From assembly GCF_026341825.1 (NCBI RefSeq), contig NZ_JAPENY010000002.1, positions 2,327,001-2,391,000 of the forward strand: 64,000 bases of DNA, in the 5' to 3' direction. Source of the stretch: Streptomyces sp. NBC_00620. GTDB lineage: Bacteria > Actinomycetota > Actinomycetes > Streptomycetales > Streptomycetaceae. Shown one piece after another: positions 9,854 through 17,952 of the stretch (its first letter is position 1; every line of letters begins with the position of its first letter). Made by a program: the position numbers and the translations under genes. The notes under the pieces are model-generated. The model had not been told where the DNA came from and did not search any database. It saw nothing but the letters and a program-made list of their open reading frames with translations.

Positions 9854-10060
9854 TCAGTTCCAGGTCGGCATCATGGCTTCGGGGTAGCGGGCGCCGTAGC
9901 CGCCGGTGGGCAGGATCTCCTTGATGTGGGCGAGGTCGGCATCGGTGAGGCTGACGTGGGCGGCGCCGATGTTCTCCTGGAGCCGATCGAGGTTGCGCGT
10001 GCCGGGGATGGGGACGATGTCCTCGCCCTGTGTCAGGAGCCAGGCAAGGGCGAGCTGGAG
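9854..10060 (-). pseudogene. aldo/keto reductase 3' remnant
   Basis: Read on the minus strand, 10060 down to the TGA at 9854-9856 encodes about 68 residues typical of an aldo/keto reductase C-terminus: QLALAWLLTQGEDIVPIPG, then TRNLDRLQENIGA and LPTGGYGARYPEAMMPTWN. The similarity stops abruptly at about 10060, and neither a start codon nor the catalytic half is present. It differs in sequence from the reductase at 1-527, so it is not a simple local duplication. It is probably dead. Confidence 0.72.
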
Positions 10061-10095
10061 TCCTCAGCATGGTTCTGATCTGCGGCCGCACCAAA

Positions 10096-10133
10096 TTACG
10101 AGAAGTCGATGAGCATCTTCATGGGTACCTCCT
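10096..10133 (-). other. orphan ribosome binding site with 8-codon ORF (MKMLIDFS)
   Basis: On the minus strand AGGAGGT (10127-10133) is followed after four bases by ATG (10120-10122) and the codons for MKMLIDFS, then TAA at 10096-10098. The strong binding site before so short a frame looks like the preserved 5' end of a gene whose body was deleted. A short leader peptide cannot be excluded. Confidence 0.4.
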
Positions 10134-10409
10134 GGTGGGATGAGCAGGTGAGCATTGGTTTGTCTGGTGTGGCTGACGTGCGCTGGGACGGTTTCGGAAG
10201 CCTGCTCTGGAAAGTGTCGATGCTGAGCGGGCGGGGGTCACGTGCGCGGACGCCAACGGGTGCGTGAGGGTCGCACGCCTCTGCGTCTTGGGTTGCGGTC
10301 GTTGGACCACTCCCGTGGACGTGGTCACCGGCGTCCGGTCGTACTCCGTCCATGAACGCAGGCCCCAGGCCACTCAACAACTTCACATTGGCGGCGGAAA
10401 GGAAGACCG

Positions 10410-10571
10410 CACCTACCCGCATACAACGCGCTGCCGAACGACCACGACAAGGCGTTCGTCGAGCTCAAGGGCGCCGACCGCTTCACCTTCGCCAGCGCCA
10501 ACACCACAGTCGCCAAATACAGCGTCACCTGGCTCAAACGCTTCGTCGACAACGACACCCGCTACGACCCC
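10410..10571 (+). pseudogene. cutinase/polyester-hydrolase-type alpha/beta hydrolase, C-terminal remnant
   Basis: In the frame with codon starts at 10425 + 3n, the segment encodes YNALPNDHDKAFVELKGADR and then FTFASANTTVAKYSVTWLKR and FVDNDTRYDP. This is the recognisable end of actinobacterial cutinases and dienelactone-hydrolase-like esterases, including the helix with YSVTWLKRFVDxDTRY. Where family members usually have a catalytic His (GASHF type), this copy has ADRF. The remaining three quarters of the gene and the usual Cys-containing tail are missing. It is a truncated, non-functional fragment. Confidence 0.6.
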
Positions 10572-10654
10572 ACAGGGAGCGCGGCAGGCACGGGCCATCA
10601 CGGCCACCCGTGCCTGCCGCGTCTCGCATGTGGCGTCACGTACGTCTCCTGCGG

Positions 10655-13357
10655 TTACCTCTCCGACAGTGGGGTGACCGCGATCTGGTCGATCACCGGT
10701 GCGTACGGGGACCGCTGGTCGTACTGGTTGTAGGTGTCGCCGTCGAAGTCGGGCAGTTCCTCAGCAGTGAAGGTGAGTCGGTTGGTTCCCTTCTTCAGCG
10801 TCACCGGGACGGTCAGCTCCCGGAAGGCGTTGAAGTGGAAGGTGGTCGGGAACAGCACCCGCCGCGCCGGTCCGCCGTTGACCGAGAGGTCGGCGTGGCG
10901 GGTGATCGGGTCGGGGTTGTAGTGGGTGGCGGGTGCCTGTTCGGCGTTGGAGTAGCGGATGGTCACCGCGTGCCGCCCGGACCGCTTGGCGAGGACGTCG
11001 ACGGTGAGGGCGTTGGCCTTGCCGTCCCCGATGCCGGTGACCGACGTGCCGCCTCTGGCGAAGGTGTACGCGTCGGTGACCTTGGCGGCCCCACTCGGGG
11101 TGCCGTCCTCGGCCTGGTACACCTTCGTCACAAGCGTGCCGCTGGAAGGTGCGACCCGCAGCCGGTCCAGCACGAGTCCGTGAGAGGCGCCGGTGACGGT
11201 GATCTTGTTGATGCCTCCGGACAGGAACACCCGCAGAACGTCTGTGCCCTTCTTCCCGGCGCCCGCCTCGGCAACGTCGAGCTTCTCGCCGTTGAGGGAG
11301 ACCTCCGCCCGGCCGCCGGCGAGGTGGTCGAGGAAGAGGGTCGCCTCACCGTCGTCGGGGGAGTGGACCCAGAAGGTCGCGGACGCGCCCTTGGGCAGCG
11401 GTACCGCGCCCGGCCCCGAGACGCCCGGATCCGTGTAGTGCGGCCGGGTCCCGGTGAGGGTGGCGTACTCGGCCTCGTAGATCGCGGGGCCGGCCACGTT
11501 CTCGTCGCGCAGCGACAGGTCGATCTTGTCGATGATCGCGTCGCCCTTGGTGACGCCCAGGTCCGCGTCCTGCGCCGCCAGCGTGATCCGGTGCCGGCCG
11601 GCGGTCAGCTCCACGGTCGTGTCGGTGTGTCCCCAGACCACCCACTTGTAGCCGAGTGGCAGGAGCAACTCCTGCGGGTCCGTGCCGTCGACGCGGAGGA
11701 AGACGTTGGTGGGGCCCTGCTCCTTCACCAGGCCGTACAGGTTGTAGGAGTTGGCGAAGACGTTGAGGTCGTACGTGCCGTCCTGCGGGACGTCCACGTC
11801 GAAGGCGAGCACCCCGTCGGATCCGGTGCGCAGTCCGCCGACGTTGTAGTTGCCGCTGGTCGCGAACTTGCCGACGTTCGACGGCGTGCCCTCGGGCCCG
11901 TTCCTGGAGTAGCCCTTGCCGGTGTAGGTGGCGTTCTCCGCCTCGTACGTCCCCCGCCAGCCGACCGAGGGGTGGGCCTGCGTCCCGCCGTGGCCGCCCG
12001 GAGAGAGGATGACCTGGTACGCGGACATCTCGTTCATGCCGGTCATCGGCAGCGTCACCGAGCCGTCCTCACCGACCGCGACCTCCTGGTCGGCGAGCCG
12101 CAGCGGCTGGGCCGAGTCTCCGACCTGCCCGGACCACGGGATCTCCTGCACGGTGGCGTGCACGGTCGTGCCGAACAACTTGGGATCGATGTTCTTGAAG
12201 ACGACGTCCGCGTTGCCGCTCTTGCCGCCGAAGAGCGCTCGGGACTGCTTCTTCTTCGTGTCGAGTGTGGCCACGCCCTGGAGGGTGTACTGCTGGTTGG
12301 GGTGCGGGGCGGTCACCTGCACGGTGTGCCCGGACATCTGGCCGTAGGCGTTGAACAGCCACCACTGGCCGTTGGCCCGGTTGGCGTCGACGGCCGAGTC
12401 GTTGAGGTTGCCGTCGATGTTCCAGTAGGCGAGATCGGCGTCGATCTTGGACTCCTCGATGGCGGAGACCCACTGGACGACCTGGCCCGGCACGGAGAGG
12501 TGGTAGTTGTGGCCGTACTCGTTGACGTTGATCGGCAGCGGTCCGATCCCTGCCTCCTGCTCCCACTGCCGGTACTTCGCCACGCTCGTGCGGACTGCGG
12601 CGGGACTCGACAGCTCGTGCCAGGTCATCACGTCCGGGACGGCGTCGTTGGCCTTGGCGTACTGCAGGAAGCCTTTGACCTGGTCGAAGAGGAGAGAGGT
12701 GTTGGGGCCCGCGATCCGGGCGTCCGGGTCCAGGTCCTTGATGAGGTGGTAGACCTCTTTCCAGGCCGCGAAGAAGTACTGCGGGTCGTTGAGCCAGGAG
12801 ACGTTGTTGTAGCTCCACGTGCCCGAGCCGAACATGTTCCCCTCGGGCTCGTTGAACGGGACGTAGACGACGTTGTCCTTGTAGGTGCCCATCGTCCTGA
12901 CCTGGGCGACCTGCTTCTTGATCTTCTCCTTGAAGTCCGCGAGCCGCTCGGGGCCACTGTCGCCCGGCCACTGGTACGGGAACCCGCGGTAGATGTCGGT
13001 CATGTAGATGTAGACGTCCTTGCCGCCCGAGTCCACGAACGGCGGCAGGACCTCCAGCGCGTCCGCCCCCGGGTGCTGGGGGCCGTCCTGCGCCTTGGTG
13101 GACACGGTGCGCAGGTGCATGCCCTCGATGAGGTTGCGGCTCGGTGCCCCGTCGCCGTAGATCCCGTACAGCGAGCCGGCCGCGCCGCCGTGGAAGGCGC
13201 CGGTGTCGGTGGCCAGATCGATGACGAGCCGTTCCGGGTCCGCGGCGTGAGCGGTTCCGGCGGAAGGGGCGGCGAGCAGGGTGGCCAGGACCGCCGCCAC
13301 CGCGGCACCGGCTCCCGTCGTTCTCTTTCGTCGCACTGAGGTCTCCGTGGTTTTCAT
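10655..13357 (-). CDS. secreted GH39-like clan GH-A glycoside hydrolase with three CBM6/35-like modules
   Basis: This 900-residue protein starts at ATG 13355-13357 and has a Sec signal (RRKRTTGAGAAVAAVLA, cleavage near AHAADP). Residues about 45-460 form a TIM-barrel glycosidase. The acid/base is probably the Glu of VPFNEPEG (about 169) and the nucleophile the Glu of INVNEYGHN (about 280), as in clan GH-A and near GH39. Three carbohydrate-binding modules start at TYEAENAT (about 469), IYEAEYAT (about 624) and VYQAEDGT (about 746). The long upstream in-frame extension overlaps the regulator and is not real. It is divergent from the LacI-type gene, with an operator 25 bp upstream of its start. 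The substrate is unknown. Confidence 0.8.
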   Translation of the reverse strand: MKTTETSVRRKRTTGAGAAVAAVLATLLAAPSAGTAHAADPERLVIDLATDTGAFHGGAAGSLYGIYGDGAPSRNLIEGMHLRTVSTKAQDGPQHPGADALEVLPPFVDSGGKDVYIYMTDIYRGFPYQWPGDSGPERLADFKEKIKKQVAQVRTMGTYKDNVVYVPFNEPEGNMFGSGTWSYNNVSWLNDPQYFFAAWKEVYHLIKDLDPDARIAGPNTSLLFDQVKGFLQYAKANDAVPDVMTWHELSSPAAVRTSVAKYRQWEQEAGIGPLPINVNEYGHNYHLSVPGQVVQWVSAIEESKIDADLAYWNIDGNLNDSAVDANRANGQWWLFNAYGQMSGHTVQVTAPHPNQQYTLQGVATLDTKKKQSRALFGGKSGNADVVFKNIDPKLFGTTVHATVQEIPWSGQVGDSAQPLRLADQEVAVGEDGSVTLPMTGMNEMSAYQVILSPGGHGGTQAHPSVGWRGTYEAENATYTGKGYSRNGPEGTPSNVGKFATSGNYNVGGLRTGSDGVLAFDVDVPQDGTYDLNVFANSYNLYGLVKEQGPTNVFLRVDGTDPQELLLPLGYKWVVWGHTDTTVELTAGRHRITLAAQDADLGVTKGDAIIDKIDLSLRDENVAGPAIYEAEYATLTGTRPHYTDPGVSGPGAVPLPKGASATFWVHSPDDGEATLFLDHLAGGRAEVSLNGEKLDVAEAGAGKKGTDVLRVFLSGGINKITVTGASHGLVLDRLRVAPSSGTLVTKVYQAEDGTPSGAAKVTDAYTFARGGTSVTGIGDGKANALTVDVLAKRSGRHAVTIRYSNAEQAPATHYNPDPITRHADLSVNGGPARRVLFPTTFHFNAFRELTVPVTLKKGTNRLTFTAEELPDFDGDTYNQYDQRSPYAPVIDQIAVTPLSER

Positions 13358-13381
13358 GCGGGTTCGGACACTGGGCGACAT

Positions 13382-13399
13382 CATCGAACCGGTTCGATG
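13382..13399. promoter_or_regulatory. LacI-type operator O1 upstream of the GH39-like gene
   Basis: CATCGAACCGGTTCGATG is a perfect 18-bp palindrome with a central CG, the classical form of a LacI/GalR operator. It lies 25 bp before the start codon of the minus-strand hydrolase, so it probably overlaps that gene's promoter or leader. Confidence 0.85.
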
Positions 13400-13514
13400 C
13401 TGCTGGGCCGGGAAGTTAGCACCGCGGAAATCCGGCGGCAATACCTCTGGCGCGGGGAGTCGTGTCAGCTCATCCTGGATTCCAGAGGTGTTACGAGAGG
13501 TGTGGTGAGAGGTG

Positions 13515-13543
13515 TTGACAGCCGCAGTGGTTGTTCCTACCTT
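13515..13543 (+). promoter_or_regulatory. sigma70-type promoter of the LacI-type regulator
   Basis: TTGACA (13515-13520) and TACCTT (13538-13543) are separated by 17 bp, a near-consensus housekeeping promoter. The predicted start of transcription, around 13550, falls at the left edge of operator O2, so repressor binding there should block initiation and give autoregulation. Confidence 0.6.
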
Positions 13544-13550
13544 CACTTCA

Positions 13551-13606
13551 CGCGAACCGGTTCGATGACCGGTCGTCGCCCCTGCACAGCATCGAACCGG
13601 TTCGAC
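13551..13606. promoter_or_regulatory. LacI-type operators O2 and O3 before the regulator gene
   Basis: The core CGAACCGGTTCG recurs at 13553-13564 (O2) and 13593-13604 (O3). Their centres are 40 bp apart, and O2 is 168 bp from the matching core at 13385-13396. O3 ends four bases before the AAGGAG of the regulator gene. The arrangement suggests autorepression and possibly a repression loop with O1. Confidence 0.85.
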
Positions 13607-13618
13607 CAAGGAGTGCCC

Positions 13619-14650
13619 GTGAACATCGGTGAGATCGCCCGGCGGGCCGGTGTCTCGCGGAGCACCGTGTCCTACGCGTTGAGCGGCAAGCGCCCCGTGT
13701 CGGAGGACACCCGCCGGAAGATCCAGCGTGTCATCGACGAGCTGGGCTACCAGCCCAACGCCAGTGCGCGCGCCCTGGCCAACGGGCGGACCAACACGAT
13801 CGGCCTGGTCTTTCCGCCGGCCGGCAACCACTACACCGGTATGCAACTCGACTTCATCGGCAGTGTGGTGGAGGCGGCCGCGGCCCGCGACTACGACGTG
13901 CTGCTGTCTCCCAGCGGCGTCGACAGCGACCGCTCGTTCCAGCGGCTGCTGGGGGAGCGTCGGGTCGACGGCGCGATCCTGATGGAGATCAGACTGGAGG
14001 ACGACCGGGCCGATCACCTGGCCGCCCTCGGTTTCCCCTCCGTCGCCATCGGCCGGACCGCGCATCCCGAGGGCACCTGGTGGGTCGGCCTGGACCACAC
14101 CGCGCTGGCAGGGGCCTGCGTTCATCACCTCGCGGACCTCGGCCACCGCAGGGTCGCCTTCGTCAACCGGCCCGAGCAGTTGCTGCGGGCCGGATACGAG
14201 TCCGCGCACCGCGGGCTTGACGGCTTCACCAAGGCCGCGGCCGAGCGCGGGCTGACCGTGCGGACGTACTGCTGCGGGGACGACGCCCCGTCCGGCCAGG
14301 CGTGTCTGGAACAGATCCTGCACGACGATCCGGCCACCACGGCCCTGGTCACCCTCAACGAGGCCGCACTCGGCGGCCTGTACCGCGGGCTGGCCCAGGC
14401 CGGCCGTCACGTACCACGCGACTTCTCCGTCACCGGAGTCGTGGCAGGCCGGTGGGCGGAGACAGTGACTCCGCAGCTCACCGCGGCGGACGTACCGGCG
14501 GAAGCGATGGGCAGACACGCCGTCGACCTCCTCGTCGAGCGGCTCGACCACCCCGACGCGCCGCCCCGGCACCACCTGCTCGCACCGCCCATCTCGCTAC
14601 GCGCCAGTACAGGGCCCGCCACCGGCAGGCCGTCCACCGAGGCCACCTGA
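13619..14650 (+). CDS. LacI/GalR-family transcriptional regulator
   Basis: This 343-residue regulator starts at GTG 13619, placed by AAGGAG at 13608-13613 and by the conserved N-terminus NIGEIARRAGVSRSTVSYAL, the LacI helix-turn-helix. A hinge helix follows (YQPNASARALANGRT), then a periplasmic-binding-protein-like effector domain (residues about 60-330), which should bind a sugar. It probably represses the divergent GH39-like gene, itself, and perhaps the downstream ABC importer and hydrolases, releasing when an oligosaccharide product binds. Three palindromic operators lie in its upstream region. The family is certain; the effector is unknown. Confidence 0.93.
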   Translation: MNIGEIARRAGVSRSTVSYALSGKRPVSEDTRRKIQRVIDELGYQPNASARALANGRTNTIGLVFPPAGNHYTGMQLDFIGSVVEAAAARDYDVLLSPSGVDSDRSFQRLLGERRVDGAILMEIRLEDDRADHLAALGFPSVAIGRTAHPEGTWWVGLDHTALAGACVHHLADLGHRRVAFVNRPEQLLRAGYESAHRGLDGFTKAAAERGLTVRTYCCGDDAPSGQACLEQILHDDPATTALVTLNEAALGGLYRGLAQAGRHVPRDFSVTGVVAGRWAETVTPQLTAADVPAEAMGRHAVDLLVERLDHPDAPPRHHLLAPPISLRASTGPATGRPSTEAT

Positions 14651-14794
14651 CCTCGGCCTCCGGCACCACCCCTCCTGACCACGCATCACGGGCATCGTCC
14701 GTTCTCTCTCACCGCTCGCCGTGGCTGTTCGGCATGCCCGCTTCCCCCGTCACCCGCCTGGGCACACCCGTGCCAGAAAACAAAGGAACGTGCC

Positions 14795-16042
14795 ATGCAC
14801 AGCTCCGTAAGACGGCTCCGCCTCACCGCCGCGACCGTGACCGTCCTCGCCGTCGCCGGCACCGCCACCTCTTGTTCCTCCGGTACGGGCAGCACCGGCA
14901 CCAAGGCCGCGGACAGCGGCACGTACACCATCTGGGACCCGTACCCGCAGTTCGACAAGAGCTCCGCGTGGGCGAAGCTGCTCGACGCCTGCGGCACCAA
15001 GGCCGGGGTGAAGATCAAGCGCACCGCGTTCGACACCAGCGACCTCGCGAACAAGGCGCTGCTGGCAGCCCAGCAGGACAACTCCGCCGACGTCCTCATC
15101 GTCGACAACCCGGTGGTGTCGACGCTGGCCGAGGCCGGGGTCCTCACCACGACCGAGGACAACAAGCTGGACACCTCGAAGGCGGACGCCAACCTCCTCG
15201 CGGCCGGACAGTCGGGCGGCAAGACGTACGGCACGCCGATCGGCGCCAACACCCTCGCCCTCTACTACAACAAGGCGGTGCTGAAGCAGGCCGGGGTGGA
15301 CATAGCCTCGGTCAAGGACTGGAAGTCGCTGACGGCGGCGCTGGCGAAGGTCAAGAAGGCCGGCAAGAAAGGCATCACGTTCTCCGCGATCGGCACGGAG
15401 GAGGGCACCTTCCAGTTCCTGCCCTGGTACTGGGGATCGGGCGCCCAGCTGACCGCGCTCGACTCCGACCAGGCCGTCTCCGCGCTGACGCTGTGGAAGG
15501 ACTGGCTGAAGAACGGCTACGCGCCGAACTCGGTCCTCAACAACACCCAGACGACCAGCTGGCAGGAGTTCGCGACCGGCGACTACGCGTTCAGCGAGAA
15601 CGGCACCTGGCAGCTCGCCAACGCCGCGAAAGCCGGCTTCGACTACGGGGTCATCCCAGTTCCCGCCGCCGACGGCGGCAGCGCGGCCGCCCCGACCGGA
15701 GGCGAGTTCGTCACCATCCCGGTCCAGGGCAAGACCGACCGCTACACGACGTCACAGAAGATCGTGACCTGCCTGACCAGCACCGACAACCTCCTCAACA
15801 CCGACACCACGCTGTCCTACGTGGCACCCACCACCGAGGTCCAGGACAAGCAGGTCACGGCGAACGCCGAGCTGAAGCCCTGGGTCGACGCGGTCAAGGC
15901 GGCCAAGGGACGCACCAGTGACGACCTGGGCACCAAGTACCCGAAGATCTCCGAGCAGTTGTGGAAGGCGGTGCAGTCCGCCCTCAGTGGCTCGCAGTCG
16001 CCGAAGGACGCGTTGGCCGCGGCGCAGTCCGCCGTCAAGTAA
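14795..16042 (+). CDS. sugar ABC transporter substrate-binding lipoprotein
   Basis: This 415-residue family-1 extracellular solute-binding protein has a lipoprotein signal ending in TATSC (Cys about residue 27), so it is tethered to the outer face of the membrane. The mature part has the typical periplasmic-binding features YYNKAVLKQAG, FLPWYWGSGA and TGGEFVTIP. It should deliver an oligosaccharide to the two permeases that follow directly (gap 20 bp). No ATPase is encoded nearby; actinobacterial importers of this class often share the MsiK ATPase. The ATG follows AAAGGAA. It lies 144 bp after the LacI-type gene and may share its control. Confidence 0.93.
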   Translation: MHSSVRRLRLTAATVTVLAVAGTATSCSSGTGSTGTKAADSGTYTIWDPYPQFDKSSAWAKLLDACGTKAGVKIKRTAFDTSDLANKALLAAQQDNSADVLIVDNPVVSTLAEAGVLTTTEDNKLDTSKADANLLAAGQSGGKTYGTPIGANTLALYYNKAVLKQAGVDIASVKDWKSLTAALAKVKKAGKKGITFSAIGTEEGTFQFLPWYWGSGAQLTALDSDQAVSALTLWKDWLKNGYAPNSVLNNTQTTSWQEFATGDYAFSENGTWQLANAAKAGFDYGVIPVPAADGGSAAAPTGGEFVTIPVQGKTDRYTTSQKIVTCLTSTDNLLNTDTTLSYVAPTTEVQDKQVTANAELKPWVDAVKAAKGRTSDDLGTKYPKISEQLWKAVQSALSGSQSPKDALAAAQSAVK

Positions 16043-16062
16043 GCAGGAATCAGAGCCCGTTG

Positions 16063-17034
16063 ATGAGCCACACGACGAAAGTGCCGCACCGGCGGCCCGT
16101 GCGCCACACCAGTGGTGCGGCCCCCACCGCACCACCCCGGGCACGGCGCCGCCCCACCTCCCAGCAGTGGGCCGCCTGGGGATTCCTCGCCCCGGTGACC
16201 GTCTACCTCGTCCTCTTCTACGCCTATCCCCTGTACCGCAACATCGACCTGAGCCTGCGCAACTACACGGTCCGGTCCTTCGTCCAGGGTGATGCGCCGT
16301 TCACGGGCCTGCAGAACTTCCGCACCGTATTCGAGGACCCGACCTTCGCCCCGGCCCTGCTCCACACCGTGGTCTTCACCACCGTGTGTCTGGTCTTCCA
16401 GTACGCCATCGGCCTGGCCCTCGCGGTCTTCTTCAACCAGCACTTCCGGCTCTCCGCAATCCTGCGGGCCCTCTTCCTGGTGCCCTGGCTGCTCCCGCTG
16501 ATCGTCTCGGCGTCCACCTGGTCGTGGATGCTCAACAGCGACTCCGGTGTCGTGAACGCCGTACTGCACGCCGTCGGCATAGGGCCGGTGAACTGGCTGA
16601 CCGCGCCGGGCTGGTCGCTCGCCTCGGTGATCGTCGCGAACATCTGGATCGGCGTCCCGTTCAATCTGGTGGTCCTCCACAGCGGCCTGCAGTCCATCCC
16701 CGCGAGCCTCTACGAGGCGGCGGCCCTCGACGGGGCGAACGCCTGGCAGCGGTTCTGGCGGATCACCTTTCCGCTGCTGCGACCGGTGTCCGCGATCACT
16801 CTGTTGCTGGGCCTGGTCTACACGCTCAAGGTCTTCGACATCATCTGGATCATGACCAAGGGTGGCCCGGCCGACTCCTCCACCACGTTTGCCACCTGGT
16901 CCTACCAGCTCGGCTTCGGCAGCCTGCTGCCGGCCTTCGGTCCGGGAGCGGCCGTAGGAAACCTGCTTGTGGTCGCCGCCCTGGTGTTCGGCCTGGTCTA
17001 CGTCAGGGTCCAGCGGAAGCAGGCACTGTCATGA
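16063..17034 (+). CDS. sugar ABC transporter permease (MalF/UgpA type)
   Basis: This 323-residue membrane protein starts at ATG 16063. An Arg/Pro-rich cytoplasmic N-tail (about 40 residues) precedes six predicted membrane helices, starting with GFLAPVTVYLVLFYAYPLY. The inner-membrane coupling loop is present as YEAAALDGANAWQRFWRITFP (EAAxxDGA...P), which docks to the ATPase. With the next gene it forms the heterodimeric channel for the binding protein upstream. Its stop overlaps the start of the next gene (ATGA), showing translational coupling. Confidence 0.93.
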   Translation: MSHTTKVPHRRPVRHTSGAAPTAPPRARRRPTSQQWAAWGFLAPVTVYLVLFYAYPLYRNIDLSLRNYTVRSFVQGDAPFTGLQNFRTVFEDPTFAPALLHTVVFTTVCLVFQYAIGLALAVFFNQHFRLSAILRALFLVPWLLPLIVSASTWSWMLNSDSGVVNAVLHAVGIGPVNWLTAPGWSLASVIVANIWIGVPFNLVVLHSGLQSIPASLYEAAALDGANAWQRFWRITFPLLRPVSAITLLLGLVYTLKVFDIIWIMTKGGPADSSTTFATWSYQLGFGSLLPAFGPGAAVGNLLVVAALVFGLVYVRVQRKQALS

Positions 17035-17855
17035 ACCGAAGCACCAGCCGTACGTGGTGGCAGACGACCCTCGGCGTGCTGTTCACCGCGGTGATGCTCT
17101 TCCCGGTCTACTGGATGCTCAACGTGTCCTTCACCCGCGACCAGGACATGCGCAAGAGCCCGCCGGACCTGATCCCCGTGCACGGCACTCTGGAGGGGTA
17201 CCGAGCCGTCCTGGACCAGCAGTTGCCCTACCTCGGCACCAGCCTCGTCATCGGCCTGGGGACCGTCGTCCTCACCGTCGCGCTCGCCGCTCCCGCCGGC
17301 TACGCACTCGCCAAACTCCGCCCGCGCGGCGGCGGCGTACTCAGCTTCCTCTTCCTGGTCGCCCAGATGATCCCCGGCATCATCATGGCGATGGGCTTCT
17401 ACGCCATCTACCTCAGCCTCGGCCTGCTCCAGTCGGTGCCCGGCCTGATCGTCGCGGACTCCACGCTGGCCGTGCCGTTCGCCGTGCTGATCTTCACCGC
17501 GTTCATGTCCGGCATCCCCGGCGAACTGCTCCAGGCCGCGAAGACGGACGGCGCCGGGCCGGTGCGCACCTTCTGGTCGATCGTGCTGCCCATGAGCCGC
17601 AACGCCATTGTCACGGTGTCGCTGTTCGCGTTCCTGTGGTCCTGGTCCGACTTCGTCTTCGCCAGCACCCTCGCCAGCGGCGGCGCGCACGAGCCGATCA
17701 CCCTCGGCATCTACCACTACATCGGCAACAACAACCAGGAGTGGAACGCCATCATGGCCACCGCCGTCGTGGCCTCGCTGCCCGCCGCGGTGATCCTCGT
17801 CCTCGCCCAGCGCTACGTAGCCGCCGGCGTGACCGCCGGCGCCGTCAAGGACTGA
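17031..17855 (+). CDS. sugar ABC transporter permease (MalG/UgpE type)
   Basis: This 274-residue inner-membrane protein is coupled to the preceding permease through ATGA at 17031-17034. It has six predicted helices and the coupling motif LLQAAKTDGAGPVRTFWSIV followed by LP, the second EAA-like loop of a carbohydrate importer. It shares the operon with the binding protein at 14795-16042. The next gene, a hydrolase, begins 97 bp later, and no terminator is evident between them. Confidence 0.93.
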   Translation: MNRSTSRTWWQTTLGVLFTAVMLFPVYWMLNVSFTRDQDMRKSPPDLIPVHGTLEGYRAVLDQQLPYLGTSLVIGLGTVVLTVALAAPAGYALAKLRPRGGGVLSFLFLVAQMIPGIIMAMGFYAIYLSLGLLQSVPGLIVADSTLAVPFAVLIFTAFMSGIPGELLQAAKTDGAGPVRTFWSIVLPMSRNAIVTVSLFAFLWSWSDFVFASTLASGGAHEPITLGIYHYIGNNNQEWNAIMATAVVASLPAAVILVLAQRYVAAGVTAGAVKD

Positions 17856-17952
17856 CTCCTCTTCACCCCTTCACGGTCCACCCGTTGGCCGGCCCGTCAT
17901 TCCTGCACGCCCAAGAGCCGATCACCCCTGCTCCAGAAACGAGTCACGCTGC

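Larger units (their letters stand above)
9752..10654. other. 903-bp degenerate intergenic stretch with gene remnants
   Basis: No intact gene is seen here. It contains the 3' end of an aldo/keto reductase on the minus strand, an orphan ribosome binding site with an eight-codon frame on the minus strand, and the C-terminal part of a cutinase-type hydrolase on the plus strand. These pieces do not belong to one another. The pattern suggests past insertions and deletions at the junction between two convergently oriented carbohydrate gene groups. Confidence 0.6.

Noticed and set aside
10410..10571. functional cutinase or polyester hydrolase gene
   Set aside because: Only the C-terminal quarter is present, without signal peptide, nucleophile or intact His region.
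10352..13339. 995-codon open frame on the plus strand
   Set aside because: It mirrors the GH39-like gene on the minus strand, which has a signal peptide, catalytic Glu motifs and binding modules.
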